A DNA stretch of 64,000 bases, taken from contig WYCU01000003.1 of NCBI GenBank assembly GCA_016617495.1, forward strand, positions 1-64,000, in the 5' to 3' direction. The translations under genes were made by a program, and so were the position numbers. A model generated the notes under the pieces. The model was not told where the DNA came from. It did no database searches and worked only from the letters and a program-made list of their open reading frames with translations. The stretch comes from Azonexaceae bacterium s22 (GTDB taxonomy: Bacteria > Pseudomonadota > Gammaproteobacteria > Burkholderiales > Rhodocyclaceae). Shown piece after piece: positions 27,711 through 37,271 of the stretch. Each line of letters starts with the position of its first letter. Within the stretch, counting starts at the first letter, position 1.

Positions 27711-29066
27711 TTACTTTGCGGATTCGAGCAATAGCAACCAGTCGCCGTCGCGCCCGGCATTGCGCCCGGGCGGATCAAACCATAGCTGCGCGCCCGAGGT
27801 CTTGGGCTCAGCCAGTTGGCGCCGTCCATGGGTTGGATCGATCCAGTGCGCCTGGATCGATCCGCCGGAAAGCGCACGCGCTTCAATGCGGATCTCGCGC
27901 GACGACGGCATATAAACCAACCCCAGATGCCCGTCGTCGGTGACAGCAGCAACAGCACGTGCCATCCCGGCACCGGCGCCGCGGGTAAGCAAGGTCGCTC
28001 GGCGGTCCGGTAACAGGCGGGTCCAGGGCAAGGACTCCAGCACCATCCGCAAGGTCTCCATGGTGGCCGATGCCTCGCCGCCCAACGCGCGCTCCCAGCC
28101 GTTGCCGAACTGCCAGATCGCCCAGTTCCCCATGATCTGCCCGCAGGCGCCGGAAAGTACGGCCTGCCAGGCTTGCAGCCGCACTACCCGGGCATCGATG
28201 CCTTCCGCCCATTCGTAGCGTCCTTCGATCAGGAAGAACGGTTTTGCGGTGCGGCCAAACTCGGCCGATGCCTTTTCGACGACATTGTGCGAATCGGTGT
28301 AGATATTGCTGATCTGAAACCACGATTCCCCTGTCCCCAGAAAATCGGTGGCGCTCGTTCCCCGGGCCCCATGGAAGGTCAACAAGGCCTTGGGCAAAAC
28401 CTCGCGTATGCCCGTAACCAATGCGCCCAGCAAGGATTTGTCAGGCGGGTTGAAATCCCCGCCCATCACCCAGAGCAGGTTGGCATGTCGGCCCAGGCGG
28501 CGGGCCACGTAATGGCCATAGGCTTTTATCCGCCCTTCCCCGTTGGCCTGCATCTCCTTGTACCAACCCTCGCTGCCACCGCCGAAGCCGAGATAGGCTG
28601 GCGCCAAGAGGACCAGGATGCCGTTTTCCCCGGCCTTGCCAATGACCTCGTCGGCGTAGGCGAAGTAACGTTCGTCAGGTTGCGAAAAATCGCCAGCACG
28701 CAGGAACGGGGCGATGCCATAACGATTCCTGGGCGGCGCATCGGCGAACTCGTGCTCGATCAGATTGACGAGCACCGCATTGAAGCCGCGCCGCTGCCGG
28801 TCACTGAGGTAGTCGCCGGCCTGTTCCCGCGTCAAACGGGCAATCAAGGACCATGCCGCGTCGCCATGAATCAGGAAAGGTGCGCCAGCCGCATCGACCA
28901 AGTAGCGCCTACCCGGCCAAACGCTCAGTGGAAACGTCGCTCGCGGAAACGCAGGCCGTTCATCCAGGCGGATCGCTTCGCGGGCCGTTCGCTCCATCGC
29001 AGGTAATGCCTGGACGATGCCGAGCAAGCCGGCAGCAGTCATTTGGCGACGTCGGTACGAAATCAT
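27711..29066 (-). CDS. GH140-like (DUF4038) glycoside hydrolase
   Basis: A 451-residue protein with a TIM-barrel DUF4038 domain (about 45-330) and a small C-terminal beta domain of the collagen-binding-like type. Signature segments: GRRYLVDAAGAPFLIHGDAAWSL, YLSDRQRRGFNAVLVNLIEHE, LLWVMGGDFNPP and FFLIEGRYEWAEG. The GGD and EGRYEW residues correspond to family active-site positions. Characterised GH140 members are apiosidases, so a specific endo/exo-glycosidase for the EPS is inferred. N-terminal YRRRQMTAAGLLGIV may be an export signal. GGGGAAGG precedes the start. Confidence 0.85.
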   Translation of the reverse strand: MISYRRRQMTAAGLLGIVQALPAMERTAREAIRLDERPAFPRATFPLSVWPGRRYLVDAAGAPFLIHGDAAWSLIARLTREQAGDYLSDRQRRGFNAVLVNLIEHEFADAPPRNRYGIAPFLRAGDFSQPDERYFAYADEVIGKAGENGILVLLAPAYLGFGGGSEGWYKEMQANGEGRIKAYGHYVARRLGRHANLLWVMGGDFNPPDKSLLGALVTGIREVLPKALLTFHGARGTSATDFLGTGESWFQISNIYTDSHNVVEKASAEFGRTAKPFFLIEGRYEWAEGIDARVVRLQAWQAVLSGACGQIMGNWAIWQFGNGWERALGGEASATMETLRMVLESLPWTRLLPDRRATLLTRGAGAGMARAVAAVTDDGHLGLVYMPSSREIRIEARALSGGSIQAHWIDPTHGRRQLAEPKTSGAQLWFDPPGRNAGRDGDWLLLLESAK

Positions 29067-29135
29067 GGCCTTCCCCAATCCTTCTCCGCGCAATTTCCCG
29101 GACGCCTTGTGGCCTCCGGTGCAGCCAAGCCAACC

Positions 29136-30800
29136 TCAGAGTGAGAATTCAGGCCGATGCCCGCGCAGCCATTGCTCAAGCATCATCGAAATCCACACCA
29201 TTTCTCCATAATAGCCGGGATGCGCCGGCAGATGGCGCTTGAACAAGGCGTCGACAAAATCGCCTTGCAGGATGCGGCGGTCGGCCAGGCTGCGCAGCGA
29301 TTCCTCCGCCAACGTCCGCAGCGCTGCGTGCTTGATGACCCAGACACCGAACGGCAAGCCGAAACCCTGCTTTTTCTTGGTGATGATTTCATCCGGCAAA
29401 AAGCCTTTGAGCGCAGCCTTGAAGAACCAGCGCAGACGCAAGCCATTAAGCTTATAAGACGTTGGCAGGCGCTCCGAGAAAGCCAGCAGGTCGTCATCGA
29501 GCAAGGGGAAACCCACGTCAAGGCCAGCCAGTGAGGTCGTACCAACGATTTTCGGTAAGTCGCTCTCGGCCAAGGTATAGCGCCAGTCAAAGGCCAGCTG
29601 GCGGTTCAGCGCACTACAATTGCCCTGCACACTCGCCCAGACCGCTTGCTGATGCGCCAGCGGACGGTTGAGGTCGACTTCCGCCAGAAAGCGCGGCACG
29701 AAAACATCCGGAACTCCCAGGCGGTGAATCAGGTTGTAGAGCTGCAAACGATCCGGCATCGGTATCCGGGCTTGCTGGATGTAGCTTCGTGCCTTCCCGA
29801 TACCGGGCAGTTGCGCCATCAAATTGTTCGCCAGTACGGGCTCAAGCAGTTGGCGCCTTAACCCGCCAGGCACGTTGTCATACCAGCCGAAAATACGCTG
29901 CTTGGCGTAGCGGGTATTGCCGCCGAAAAGTTCATCGCCACCGTCGCCGCCCAGAATGCGGCTGACCCCGTCCTGAGCTGCCAGACGTGCGCAGTAGTAA
30001 GCAGGCAAAGCCGAAGAATTGCCGAAGGGCTGGTCGTAGTGGCAAGCCACGGCAGGAATGCCCTGAACCAGATCGTCGGGCGTGACGTAATACTCGTGGT
30101 GTTCGGTGCCGAAGCGGTTTGCCGCAATTCTGGCAAACGCCATTTCGTCGTAACCCTCAGCTTCGAAGCCAATGGAATACGTCGCTGCAGGCTGCCCTTT
30201 GACGGCCCCGATCATGCCGGCCACGGTGGAGCTATCCGTCCCCCCGCTGAGAAAACAGGCTGCCTTGCTGCCATCGAGTTGCCGCCCAACCGCCTGATGC
30301 AGCAAGTGAATGAATTCCTCCTTGAGTTCAGCGAAACGGGGACTGGCCGTCTCCTGAAACGACGGGCGCCAATAGGGCACAACGTCCAGCTTTCCAGCCT
30401 CAAAACGCGCCATATGCCCCGGTGGGAGGCGCGAAATGCCTTTAAAAATGGTCGTGGGCGATGGAATGCAATGAAAATGGAAGTAATCGAACAGGGCCTG
30501 AACGTCGATTTCGCTCGAGTCGTCGGCCAGTTCATCGGCACGGCCAGCAAATTGGAGCGTCCCCCGAACGATCCGGTAGCACAAGGCGCGGATGGCAAAG
30601 CGATCGACAGCCATCGCAATCGTGCCGTCCGGCAAACGCACGGCCACGGCGAAATCGCCAGCAACGCAAGTCGCAAGATCGAACCGCGGCTGTGCAAACA
30701 GCGTTTGCCATGCGCCACGCTGCCCTTCGCGCTCGGCGATCTGCGCCAGTTCCGCGTGAATGAAGCGTGGGTGTCCGATCAGGAAAAAATCTTTATTCAT
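29136..30800 (-). CDS. Asparagine-synthetase-like protein lacking the glutaminase Cys
   Basis: A 554-residue AsnB homologue. The N-terminal glutaminase-like domain is degenerate: it begins MNKDFFLIGHPRF with no Cys2 and lacks the RGPD motif. The synthetase domain is intact, with CFLSGGTDSSTVAGMIG, FGNSSALPAYY and LGGDGGDELFGGN. It could adenylate a carboxylate and use free ammonia or another amine nucleophile, as in beta-lactam synthetase relatives. An ATG at 30815 adds five residues; 30800 has a weak GGAC upstream. It sits between the beta-helix protein and the hydrolase. Confidence 0.88.
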   Translation of the reverse strand: MNKDFFLIGHPRFIHAELAQIAEREGQRGAWQTLFAQPRFDLATCVAGDFAVAVRLPDGTIAMAVDRFAIRALCYRIVRGTLQFAGRADELADDSSEIDVQALFDYFHFHCIPSPTTIFKGISRLPPGHMARFEAGKLDVVPYWRPSFQETASPRFAELKEEFIHLLHQAVGRQLDGSKAACFLSGGTDSSTVAGMIGAVKGQPAATYSIGFEAEGYDEMAFARIAANRFGTEHHEYYVTPDDLVQGIPAVACHYDQPFGNSSALPAYYCARLAAQDGVSRILGGDGGDELFGGNTRYAKQRIFGWYDNVPGGLRRQLLEPVLANNLMAQLPGIGKARSYIQQARIPMPDRLQLYNLIHRLGVPDVFVPRFLAEVDLNRPLAHQQAVWASVQGNCSALNRQLAFDWRYTLAESDLPKIVGTTSLAGLDVGFPLLDDDLLAFSERLPTSYKLNGLRLRWFFKAALKGFLPDEIITKKKQGFGLPFGVWVIKHAALRTLAEESLRSLADRRILQGDFVDALFKRHLPAHPGYYGEMVWISMMLEQWLRGHRPEFSL

Positions 30801-30833
30801 GCGTGCGAAGTCCATTGATTCGGGGGCGATCGC

Positions 30834-32036
30834 TCATGGCGTCCCCAACGATTGCATGCCCCCGGGGTTGAAGGGCAATTTGTCCGACACCGGCCGCGTC
30901 CCTCGCGGTTCGACAAACTCCCGCCTTGGACGAAGGTCTGTTCCGTTGGCCGAGGATTGCGGCCTGGCCTTTCCGGCAAGGGGATGCGCGGCCTTGAGGC
31001 GATAATCGCCTGCACGCACATCAACAAAAGCACGAGCGTCCGTGAGGAAATTGTCGGTGTAGGTGCCGGGGCCGGCTGCTTCAAGCGCGCCACGACCGAC
31101 CAACAGGTTGTTGGCCGCGACGATGGTCGCACCGGGCTGCACCTTGAGGAAGACGCCCGGGGGCGAGCGCAAGTCGGCAATCGTGTTATTGACCAGATAC
31201 AGTGCATTGTTGGGCCAACGCAGGCCTTCGGCACCAAAAGAAATGACGTGAAAGTTCTCCGTCGTGGCCGACTGTTCGATCACATTGCCAACGACGTACG
31301 CCAAGCCACCGTTGGGAAACTCCACTTCATAGCTGGCTTGGCCATTTGCTCCATCGGCGAGACGGTTATAGAAGATGAGGTTTTCCCGGGCGCGCGATTT
31401 GAGCAGGTGACCCGAGCGCGCATGGTGGAAATAGCTGCCGGAAACCTCCAGCCTGCCGATCCCGCCAACATAGAGGTTGTGCGATTGGCCATCGCCGGAC
31501 CCATTGCGACCAAATTCGCTGTCTTCGATTTTCAACGTGATTTCGTTGTGGTTAGCAGTCAGGATGCCATTTTCGTTATCGAGAAAACGACAATCGATTA
31601 CGACCAGTTGGCCCTTGTCGAGGCGAATGCCTGCGCCATTCCGGTCCGGTACGGCGGCGCCGATAAAATCAAACCCCTGAACCAGAACATTTCCGCCGCG
31701 GATCACCCATATGCCCTTGCCTTCTGCATTGGCGCCAGCGGCAATCAAACGAACCCTGCCGCTTGCTGCACGAATCGTCAGCTTGCTCTGCCGCCACACG
31801 GCCACGTCGCCGACATAGTCGCCGCTATCGACTTCGACAATGTCTCCATCACGCGCCTGCTTGGCCGCCTCGGCAAGCGTGCGAATGGCTTGGCCCGGAC
31901 CGACGCGCAACACCGCGGGTTCCGCTGGCATGGCCGGGGCCTCGGCATGAGCAGTTCCCTGGGCATACCCGTGCACTACCAATCCAACCAGCAGGCCAGC
32001 CCAGACGCAACGCAAAAATGAAAACGAGCCTTTCAC
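30834..32036 (-). CDS. Secreted right-handed parallel beta-helix protein
   Basis: A 400-residue exported protein. The GTG at 32036 overlaps the pyruvyltransferase stop and begins a good signal peptide (FLRCVWAGLLVGLVVHGYAQ, cleavage near AHA-E). LRVGPGQAIRTLAEAAKQARDGD opens a pectate-lyase-like helix of about 10 turns (DGDIVEVDSGDY, VLVQGFDFIGA, LVVIDCRFLDNENGI). Relatives include polysaccharide lyases and alginate epimerases; no catalytic residues can be assigned. It probably binds or edits the EPS in the periplasm. Confidence 0.82.
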   Translation of the reverse strand: MKGSFSFLRCVWAGLLVGLVVHGYAQGTAHAEAPAMPAEPAVLRVGPGQAIRTLAEAAKQARDGDIVEVDSGDYVGDVAVWRQSKLTIRAASGRVRLIAAGANAEGKGIWVIRGGNVLVQGFDFIGAAVPDRNGAGIRLDKGQLVVIDCRFLDNENGILTANHNEITLKIEDSEFGRNGSGDGQSHNLYVGGIGRLEVSGSYFHHARSGHLLKSRARENLIFYNRLADGANGQASYEVEFPNGGLAYVVGNVIEQSATTENFHVISFGAEGLRWPNNALYLVNNTIADLRSPPGVFLKVQPGATIVAANNLLVGRGALEAAGPGTYTDNFLTDARAFVDVRAGDYRLKAAHPLAGKARPQSSANGTDLRPRREFVEPRGTRPVSDKLPFNPGGMQSLGTP

Positions 32037-33316
32037 GGACCGGCCTCGCGACAATTGGCCGTACTCGCGCGGTGGGGCGATGCATTGCAACCCCGCCGCG
32101 AATGGCGCAGCACCTCGTCGAATACCCCGGCCAATTTCAGCCTCAGGGTGTTGGCCACAGCGGCAACGCGCCCGCGCAAGACATCTCGCCGGGATAACGC
32201 AGAAGCCACGCTCGCCTGCAGCGCGTCGTAGTCGGTTTTCTGAAGAAGGTGGCAGTAGTCGCTCAAACCGAATTCGCGCATCACCGCCTGAACTTTCCCA
32301 AGGTGTGCCAGCGCCACCACAGGGCAACCGGCAAGCAAGGAGAGGATGACACCGTGCAGACGCGAGGCCACCACGAGATCCGCGCCTTTGACGGCCAGGA
32401 TGAAGTCCATGACTCGTGGCGAATCGACCAAACGCACGTTGCTCACCCCCTGCTCGCGCAGACGCCCGATCAAGGCCAGCGCATCGCCGGTATCCATGGC
32501 CGATTGCGAGCAGACGATTCTCAGTTCGTATCCGCTTGCCGCCAACTTCTTGCCCAAAGCGATGAGCATCTCCAGATAGCGTTCATGAACTTCCGTTTCC
32601 TGACGGGTCCAGGTTTTCTGGGATATCGGGCTGAGGACGACGAATCGGGATGCCGCCTTCACCGTACTGTCGGTATCGGAAGGCAGCGCATCGAGCGCAA
32701 AAACCAGGTCCGGGCAAACCGAGGCCGCCTTGCGAAAGCCCATCTCGCGCATGATTTCCAACGACACCGGATCGCGAAACGTTCGCCAGTTGGCTAGCCG
32801 GAGCGCCGCAACCGAAAAACGCCGACTTAACGGCGCCTTCAACCCATCCACGCCAACAGCCAGATAGATCACGGGCACGCCATGGCGCCGGGCAAGTGCT
32901 GTCCACAACAGCATGGACCAGGGATGGTTCCAGGCACCGCCCCAGAAATCGTCAAACTGCCCGCCCCCCGAGACGATCAGCAAATCGAGCGTGCGGACAA
33001 AACGATCAATTCGCCCCACCAGCACTGGCGAATAGGGGCGTCTCCATGCGTCCGATTGCGCGGCGGAAGCCTTGTCCACGTAGGGATGAAGATCGCCCGC
33101 CGTCGGCCCCAGGCCGGAGAGCGGAAACGCCGGAATGCCCAAGGAATGCAGGGTGTCTTCCGGTTCCGGGGCAATCCCGATCAATTGAACGCTGGGGCAA
33201 CGGCGGCGCAGGTTCTGGATCGCAGCCATCTGGGTGGCCGTATCTCCCAGATTGCGGCTGACGTAAGGACCAAACAACCCTATGCGTGGCGCATCCGATG
33301 TCATGGTCGGCGACAT
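32033..33316 (-). CDS. Polysaccharide pyruvyl transferase family protein
   Basis: A 427-residue protein of the WcaK/AmsJ/CsaB family, which adds pyruvate ketals from PEP to sugars. N-terminal RIGLFGPYVSRNLGDTATQMA, mid SGGGQFDDFWGG and C-terminal VVASRLHGVILSLLAGCPVVAL are the family motifs, including the conserved RLH. The last 25 residues are basic and unrelated. An in-frame ATG at 33304 is possible. Pyruvylation would give the EPS negative charge. Confidence 0.87.
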   Translation of the reverse strand: MSPTMTSDAPRIGLFGPYVSRNLGDTATQMAAIQNLRRRCPSVQLIGIAPEPEDTLHSLGIPAFPLSGLGPTAGDLHPYVDKASAAQSDAWRRPYSPVLVGRIDRFVRTLDLLIVSGGGQFDDFWGGAWNHPWSMLLWTALARRHGVPVIYLAVGVDGLKAPLSRRFSVAALRLANWRTFRDPVSLEIMREMGFRKAASVCPDLVFALDALPSDTDSTVKAASRFVVLSPISQKTWTRQETEVHERYLEMLIALGKKLAASGYELRIVCSQSAMDTGDALALIGRLREQGVSNVRLVDSPRVMDFILAVKGADLVVASRLHGVILSLLAGCPVVALAHLGKVQAVMREFGLSDYCHLLQKTDYDALQASVASALSRRDVLRGRVAAVANTLRLKLAGVFDEVLRHSRRGCNASPHRASTANCREAGP

Positions 33317-33331
33317 GATCGGGAAGGCATC

Positions 33332-34252
33332 CTAGCGTGCCCCGGCGCCGGGGCGAAGTTCCTGGATCCAGTTGGAGCGATCCCAAACCAGACGTCTCAA
33401 GGCAACGTCCAGCGATGCCAACTTTTCACGGAAGCCTTGCGGCAGACGGATCGCCGCGTGGGCAATCTCCAGATGCTGTCGCAGACGATGCCGACCCGAG
33501 ACGTCTGCCGCCTGATCGCCATAGAACGCACCGAACTGTTCTTTCGCCAACAGGCAGGCAAAGGTCGATGGTCCCATGCGGCGATACAACATGACCTCGG
33601 GCAATACGATGAACTTCCCAAGCAGCGCCAATTCAGCCATGAGGGGAATATCGCCATCGGGGTAAGGTCGGTCCAGCCCGGTTTTACGTAACTCGGCCAG
33701 GCGGATCAATCCCGATTGCCCATTGTTCAACGCCAGACGAATACTGAGATGCCGCAAGCGCTCGCTGGGGCGCCCATCGAGTAGCGCAAGATCCTTGCTG
33801 TAGAGCTCTCTGGCATCGCTATCCTCATCCACCAGACAGGTGCGTCCCTGACAGAGCACCGCCTCGGGATTAGCATCCAGCGCCTCGACACACCGTTCGA
33901 TCATTTCGGGCGCGCATTCGTCATTTGCCGTTGCCCATTTGAAATAATCGCCCTCAGCCACGTTGGCGACGTAGTTCCAATTCGCCGGTGCACCGATATT
34001 GCGTTCCTGACGAACATATTTGACGCGTCTGTCACGGCCGGCAAAGCGTTCGCAAATGCGTTGCGTTGCATCGTTCGAAGCGTTGTCGGAAATTAACAAC
34101 GTGAAATCCCGATAGCTCTGGCTCAGCAAGGAGGCAACGGCTTTTTCGAGAAAACGCGCCCCGTTGTAGACCGGCAATCCGATAAAGACGCGCGGTTTTG
34201 AGGGCGCCTGGGCCGCCAGCCTCAAATGCGAACGGTTCTTCTTGAGGCTCAT
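33332..34252 (-). CDS. GT2 family glycosyltransferase
   Basis: A 306-residue GT-A enzyme. RVFIGLPVYNGARFLEKAVASL, FTLLISDNASNDATQRICE and YVRQERNIGAPANWNYV fit the GT2 nucleotide-binding half; the usual DXD is seen as the modified ATANDECAP (near residue 107). It contains no membrane segments. Its start overlaps the stop of the epimerase-like gene (ATGA), so it may transfer the CDP-derived sugar. Confidence 0.87.
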   Translation of the reverse strand: MSLKKNRSHLRLAAQAPSKPRVFIGLPVYNGARFLEKAVASLLSQSYRDFTLLISDNASNDATQRICERFAGRDRRVKYVRQERNIGAPANWNYVANVAEGDYFKWATANDECAPEMIERCVEALDANPEAVLCQGRTCLVDEDSDARELYSKDLALLDGRPSERLRHLSIRLALNNGQSGLIRLAELRKTGLDRPYPDGDIPLMAELALLGKFIVLPEVMLYRRMGPSTFACLLAKEQFGAFYGDQAADVSGRHRLRQHLEIAHAAIRLPQGFREKLASLDVALRRLVWDRSNWIQELRPGAGAR

Positions 34253-34788
34253 GATGAGCTACCTTCCAGCAGAGGCCAGTTCTGATCCCGCGGCGCAACA
34301 TCCCGCGGTGGCAGCGGCCACGGTATGCCAAGCTTTGGATCGCTGAAGCGAACGCCCCGCTCTCTTCCGGCCACGTAATACTGGTCAGTCATGTAGAGGA
34401 ACTCCGTATGGGCCTCCAGCGATTGATAGCCATGAGCAACGCCACCGGGTATAAACAAGGCCTGGCGAGACACTGGATCAAGGCGCGTCCAGTACGTCCC
34501 TCGGTAAGTCGGTGAATCCGAACGCATATCGACCAGGACGTCAAAAACGGCGCCAGCCACACAACGAACCAGCTTGGCATCTCCAAACGGCGCCTCCTGA
34601 TAATGAAGGCCGCGAACGATGCCCGCCTGATCGGTATGGGCAAGATTGCACTGAACGATCTCGAAGTCGATTCCGGCGCTTGCAAATTCCTGCTTGCAGA
34701 ACGCACGTGCGAACGATCCTCGCTCGTCCTGGCGCGGCTCAAGATCGATCAGGAAGACGCCTTCAATCGTCGTTGGCGAGAACTTCAC
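34249..34788 (-). CDS. RfbC-like (cupin) sugar 3,5-epimerase
   Basis: A 179-residue cupin related to dTDP-4-dehydrorhamnose 3,5-epimerase. IEGVFLIDLEPRQDERGSFARAF, the catalytic-His motif GLHYQEAPFGDAKLVRCV, DMRSDSPTYRGTYWTRLD and ERGVRFSDPKLGIPWPLP are all in place. No rfbA/B/D genes for dTDP-rhamnose are here; instead it sits beside rfbG, so its substrate is probably CDP-4-keto-6-deoxyglucose. GTG start with AAGGGG upstream. Confidence 0.85.
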   Translation of the reverse strand: MKFSPTTIEGVFLIDLEPRQDERGSFARAFCKQEFASAGIDFEIVQCNLAHTDQAGIVRGLHYQEAPFGDAKLVRCVAGAVFDVLVDMRSDSPTYRGTYWTRLDPVSRQALFIPGGVAHGYQSLEAHTEFLYMTDQYYVAGRERGVRFSDPKLGIPWPLPPRDVAPRDQNWPLLEGSSS

Positions 34789-34842
34789 GTAGATTTCCCC
34801 TTCCTTTGGTTCGCTAGCCCTGAATGGCCTGGACCATGCCTG

Positions 34843-35922
34843 TCATTGCCCGGTACGAATCGCCATGAATCGTTCAATGTCAGCGAGACTGATTGCCCGC
34901 ACATCCTCGCCGCGCTGATAGGCCCGGAACCAGTCGACGATCCACTTCAGGGTCGAATCGAGGTCAAGCTTGGGATACCAGCCGAGGTAGGCATGTGCTT
35001 TAGACGCGTCGAGTTTGAGGAATGTGCATTCCGGCGGCCCCGGATTGGGATCGCGCTGCCAATCAAAACCGACTCCCCAAAGGCTGTAGAGCTTTTCGAT
35101 AATCCAGCCCACGGTTTTTTCACTTTCGCTGGGCGGACCGAAATTCCAACCGCTGGCAAAGTCATGTCGATCGGCAAACAGACGCTCGGCCAGCATCAGA
35201 TAACCGTGGAGCGGCTCCAGAACGTGCTGCCAAGGGCGCGTGGCTTGCGGATTGCGGATCAGTGTCGGCTGGTCTTCCAGCAACGATCTAACGATATCCG
35301 GAACAAGACGGTCCAGCGCCCAATCGCCACCGCCAATGACATTGCCTGCGCGCGCACTGCCTACGGCCGCCAGATCCCGGTTCCGATCCTTGTCGAAGAA
35401 GGAATTTTGATAGGCAGTAACGACAAGCTCGGCCGCCCCCTTGCTGCCACTGTAGGGATCGTGGCCGCCTAAACGCGAATCTTCGCGATAACCCCACACC
35501 CATTCTTCGTTGTAGTAACACTTGTCGGAGGTGACGACGACCACCGAACGTACGCTTGGGGTCCGGCGTACGGCATCGAGCACATTGACGGTACCCATGA
35601 CGTTGGTCGAAAAGGTTTCCACCGGTTCTTGGTAGGAATAACGAACCAGAGACTGCGCCGCCATGTGAATGACGACCTCCGGCTGCACTTCCTGAATGAC
35701 GGCCTCCATGGCTGCCAGATCACGAACATCGCCAACCCGATGATCGATGAGTTCCGAAATCCGGCCCAAATCGAAAAGCGACGGATCGGTCGGTGGCGGC
35801 AAGGCGTAACCGGTCACCTCCGCCCCGAGATGATTGAGCCACAAACAGAGCCAGCTACCCTTGAAGCCAGTGTGGCCGGTCACAAAAACGCGGCGGCCGC
35901 GCCAGAAATCCGGATTAATCAT
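34843..35922 (-). CDS. rfbG: CDP-glucose 4,6-dehydratase
   Basis: A 359-residue SDR that turns CDP-glucose into CDP-4-keto-6-deoxyglucose. NAD loop GHTGFKGSWLCLWL (about 16-29), SDKCYYNEEWVWGYRE, catalytic DPYSGSKGAAELV (Tyr-x3-Lys) and NVIGGGDWALDRLVPD are diagnostic of RfbG rather than RmlB. Its partner rfbF lies three genes upstream on the same strand. Confidence 0.94.
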   Translation of the reverse strand: MINPDFWRGRRVFVTGHTGFKGSWLCLWLNHLGAEVTGYALPPPTDPSLFDLGRISELIDHRVGDVRDLAAMEAVIQEVQPEVVIHMAAQSLVRYSYQEPVETFSTNVMGTVNVLDAVRRTPSVRSVVVVTSDKCYYNEEWVWGYREDSRLGGHDPYSGSKGAAELVVTAYQNSFFDKDRNRDLAAVGSARAGNVIGGGDWALDRLVPDIVRSLLEDQPTLIRNPQATRPWQHVLEPLHGYLMLAERLFADRHDFASGWNFGPPSESEKTVGWIIEKLYSLWGVGFDWQRDPNPGPPECTFLKLDASKAHAYLGWYPKLDLDSTLKWIVDWFRAYQRGEDVRAISLADIERFMAIRTGQ

Positions 35923-35938
35923 TTGGTTTAATAACCCT

Positions 35939-35967
35939 ATCTAATTGATTGATTTTTTGTTTATCAA
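35939..35967 (-). promoter_or_regulatory. Weak candidate internal promoter before rfbG
   Basis: On the minus strand TTGATA (35962-35967) is followed 17 bases later by TTAGAT (35939-35944), in an AT-rich 41-base spacer that contrasts with its GC-rich surroundings. The -35 is good and the -10 poor. The spacer also holds the direct repeat ATCAATCAAT. Confidence 0.3.
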
Positions 35968-37271
35968 GCAAACTGTCGAATCGCCGGCTTGACCGGGCGC
36001 CCACAGAGATACTTGTGGATGCCTTCATCCAGAGCCTTGCGATAAATTGCAAAAGCTTCGGAAAACACTTCGATGGTGCGATCGATTTCTCGCTCACCAT
36101 GGCTGAAATTAACCACCAGCGATGTCCCCAGTACGCCGCGCTTGATGATCTCCTGCATCAACAAAGTACGGAACGGCTGTGAAGGCTGACCTTCCTGATC
36201 CCGCGATCCGAAAACAAGACAGCAAGGCTGTCCCAGAATGGGTACAAAGGATTCGACGCCCGCATCTTTTGCCGCAGCCTTGAGGCCGTCTGCAAGGCGT
36301 TGCCCGCGCGACCACAGGGTTTCGATTACAGGCTCGCGCTGGTATGTCTGCATGGTGGCAATCGCTGCTGCAAGCCCGTGTGTCTCGGCGCCATGGGTCG
36401 TAGAAAGCAAAAAGACGCGCTCACGGTCATGGTCATATCCCCCGAGCGACATCAAGGCGCGCTTACCCGCGAGCGCCGAAACCGAAAAACCATTGGCCAG
36501 CGCTTTCCCGAAGGTCGACAGGTCCGGTGTGATGCCGTAACGGGTCTGCGCACCGCCAAGATGCCAGCGGAACCCGGTAATCATTTCATCGAGAATGAGG
36601 ACTGCGCCATGTCGGTCACACATTGCGCGCAGACCGGGGAAGAAATCTGCTGCCGGGGGCGTTTCCTTCTCGGCCTCCAGCAGTACAGCCGCGATTTGTC
36701 CCGGATGCGCTTCAAACAAGGCTTCTAGACTGGCGAGATCGTTGTAATTGAACTTGAGGGTCATGCGCCGCGTTGCCTTGGGCACCCCGCCCGGCATGGC
36801 ACTGACGCCGATGGCCCAGTCATCTACCGAGAAGAATGGATGATTTCCGCAGATGGCCACCAGATCCCGCCCGGTATGCGCTCTTGCCAACTTGACGGCG
36901 CCGGAAACGGCATCGGAACCGTCCTTGCAGAACTTCACCATTTCGGCATTGCCGGTCATGCTCAGAAACATTTCTGCGCATTCGAGTTCGATTACCGCAG
37001 GGCGGACAAAATTGGAGCCCAATTCGAGTTGGCACCGCACGGCCTCGACGACCGGTGGAAAGGCGTGGCCAAGGGTGACCGCACGCAATCCTGAGCCGTA
37101 TTCGATGAACTCGTTCCCGTCGACATCCCAAACCCGACAACCCTGCCCCCGGACAATGACCGGCGCCATGCCTTCGGGGTATTGATCGTCGCATTTCGCG
37201 TACGTATGGGCACCGCCCGGAATGACCGCATGCAGGCGCGGCCGAAGTGCTTCAGATCGATCGAATTTCAT
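35964..37271 (-). CDS. Class III PLP aminotransferase (glutamate-1-semialdehyde aminomutase-like)
   Basis: A 435-residue fold-type I PLP enzyme. VIPGGAHTYAKCDDQYPEGM, DVDGNEFIEYGSGLRAVTLGH, MVKFCKDGSDAVSGAVKLAR, LILDEMITGFRWHLGGAQ and the PLP lysine in LSTFGKALANGFSVSAL are visible. Its closest housekeeping relative is HemL, but it differs at many positions and sits in a CDP-sugar cluster. It probably aminates or dehydrates a ketosugar or acts on a side-chain precursor. Overlaps the PIG-L gene by 4 bases. Confidence 0.85.
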   Translation of the reverse strand: MKFDRSEALRPRLHAVIPGGAHTYAKCDDQYPEGMAPVIVRGQGCRVWDVDGNEFIEYGSGLRAVTLGHAFPPVVEAVRCQLELGSNFVRPAVIELECAEMFLSMTGNAEMVKFCKDGSDAVSGAVKLARAHTGRDLVAICGNHPFFSVDDWAIGVSAMPGGVPKATRRMTLKFNYNDLASLEALFEAHPGQIAAVLLEAEKETPPAADFFPGLRAMCDRHGAVLILDEMITGFRWHLGGAQTRYGITPDLSTFGKALANGFSVSALAGKRALMSLGGYDHDRERVFLLSTTHGAETHGLAAAIATMQTYQREPVIETLWSRGQRLADGLKAAAKDAGVESFVPILGQPCCLVFGSRDQEGQPSQPFRTLLMQEIIKRGVLGTSLVVNFSHGEREIDRTIEVFSEAFAIYRKALDEGIHKYLCGRPVKPAIRQFA

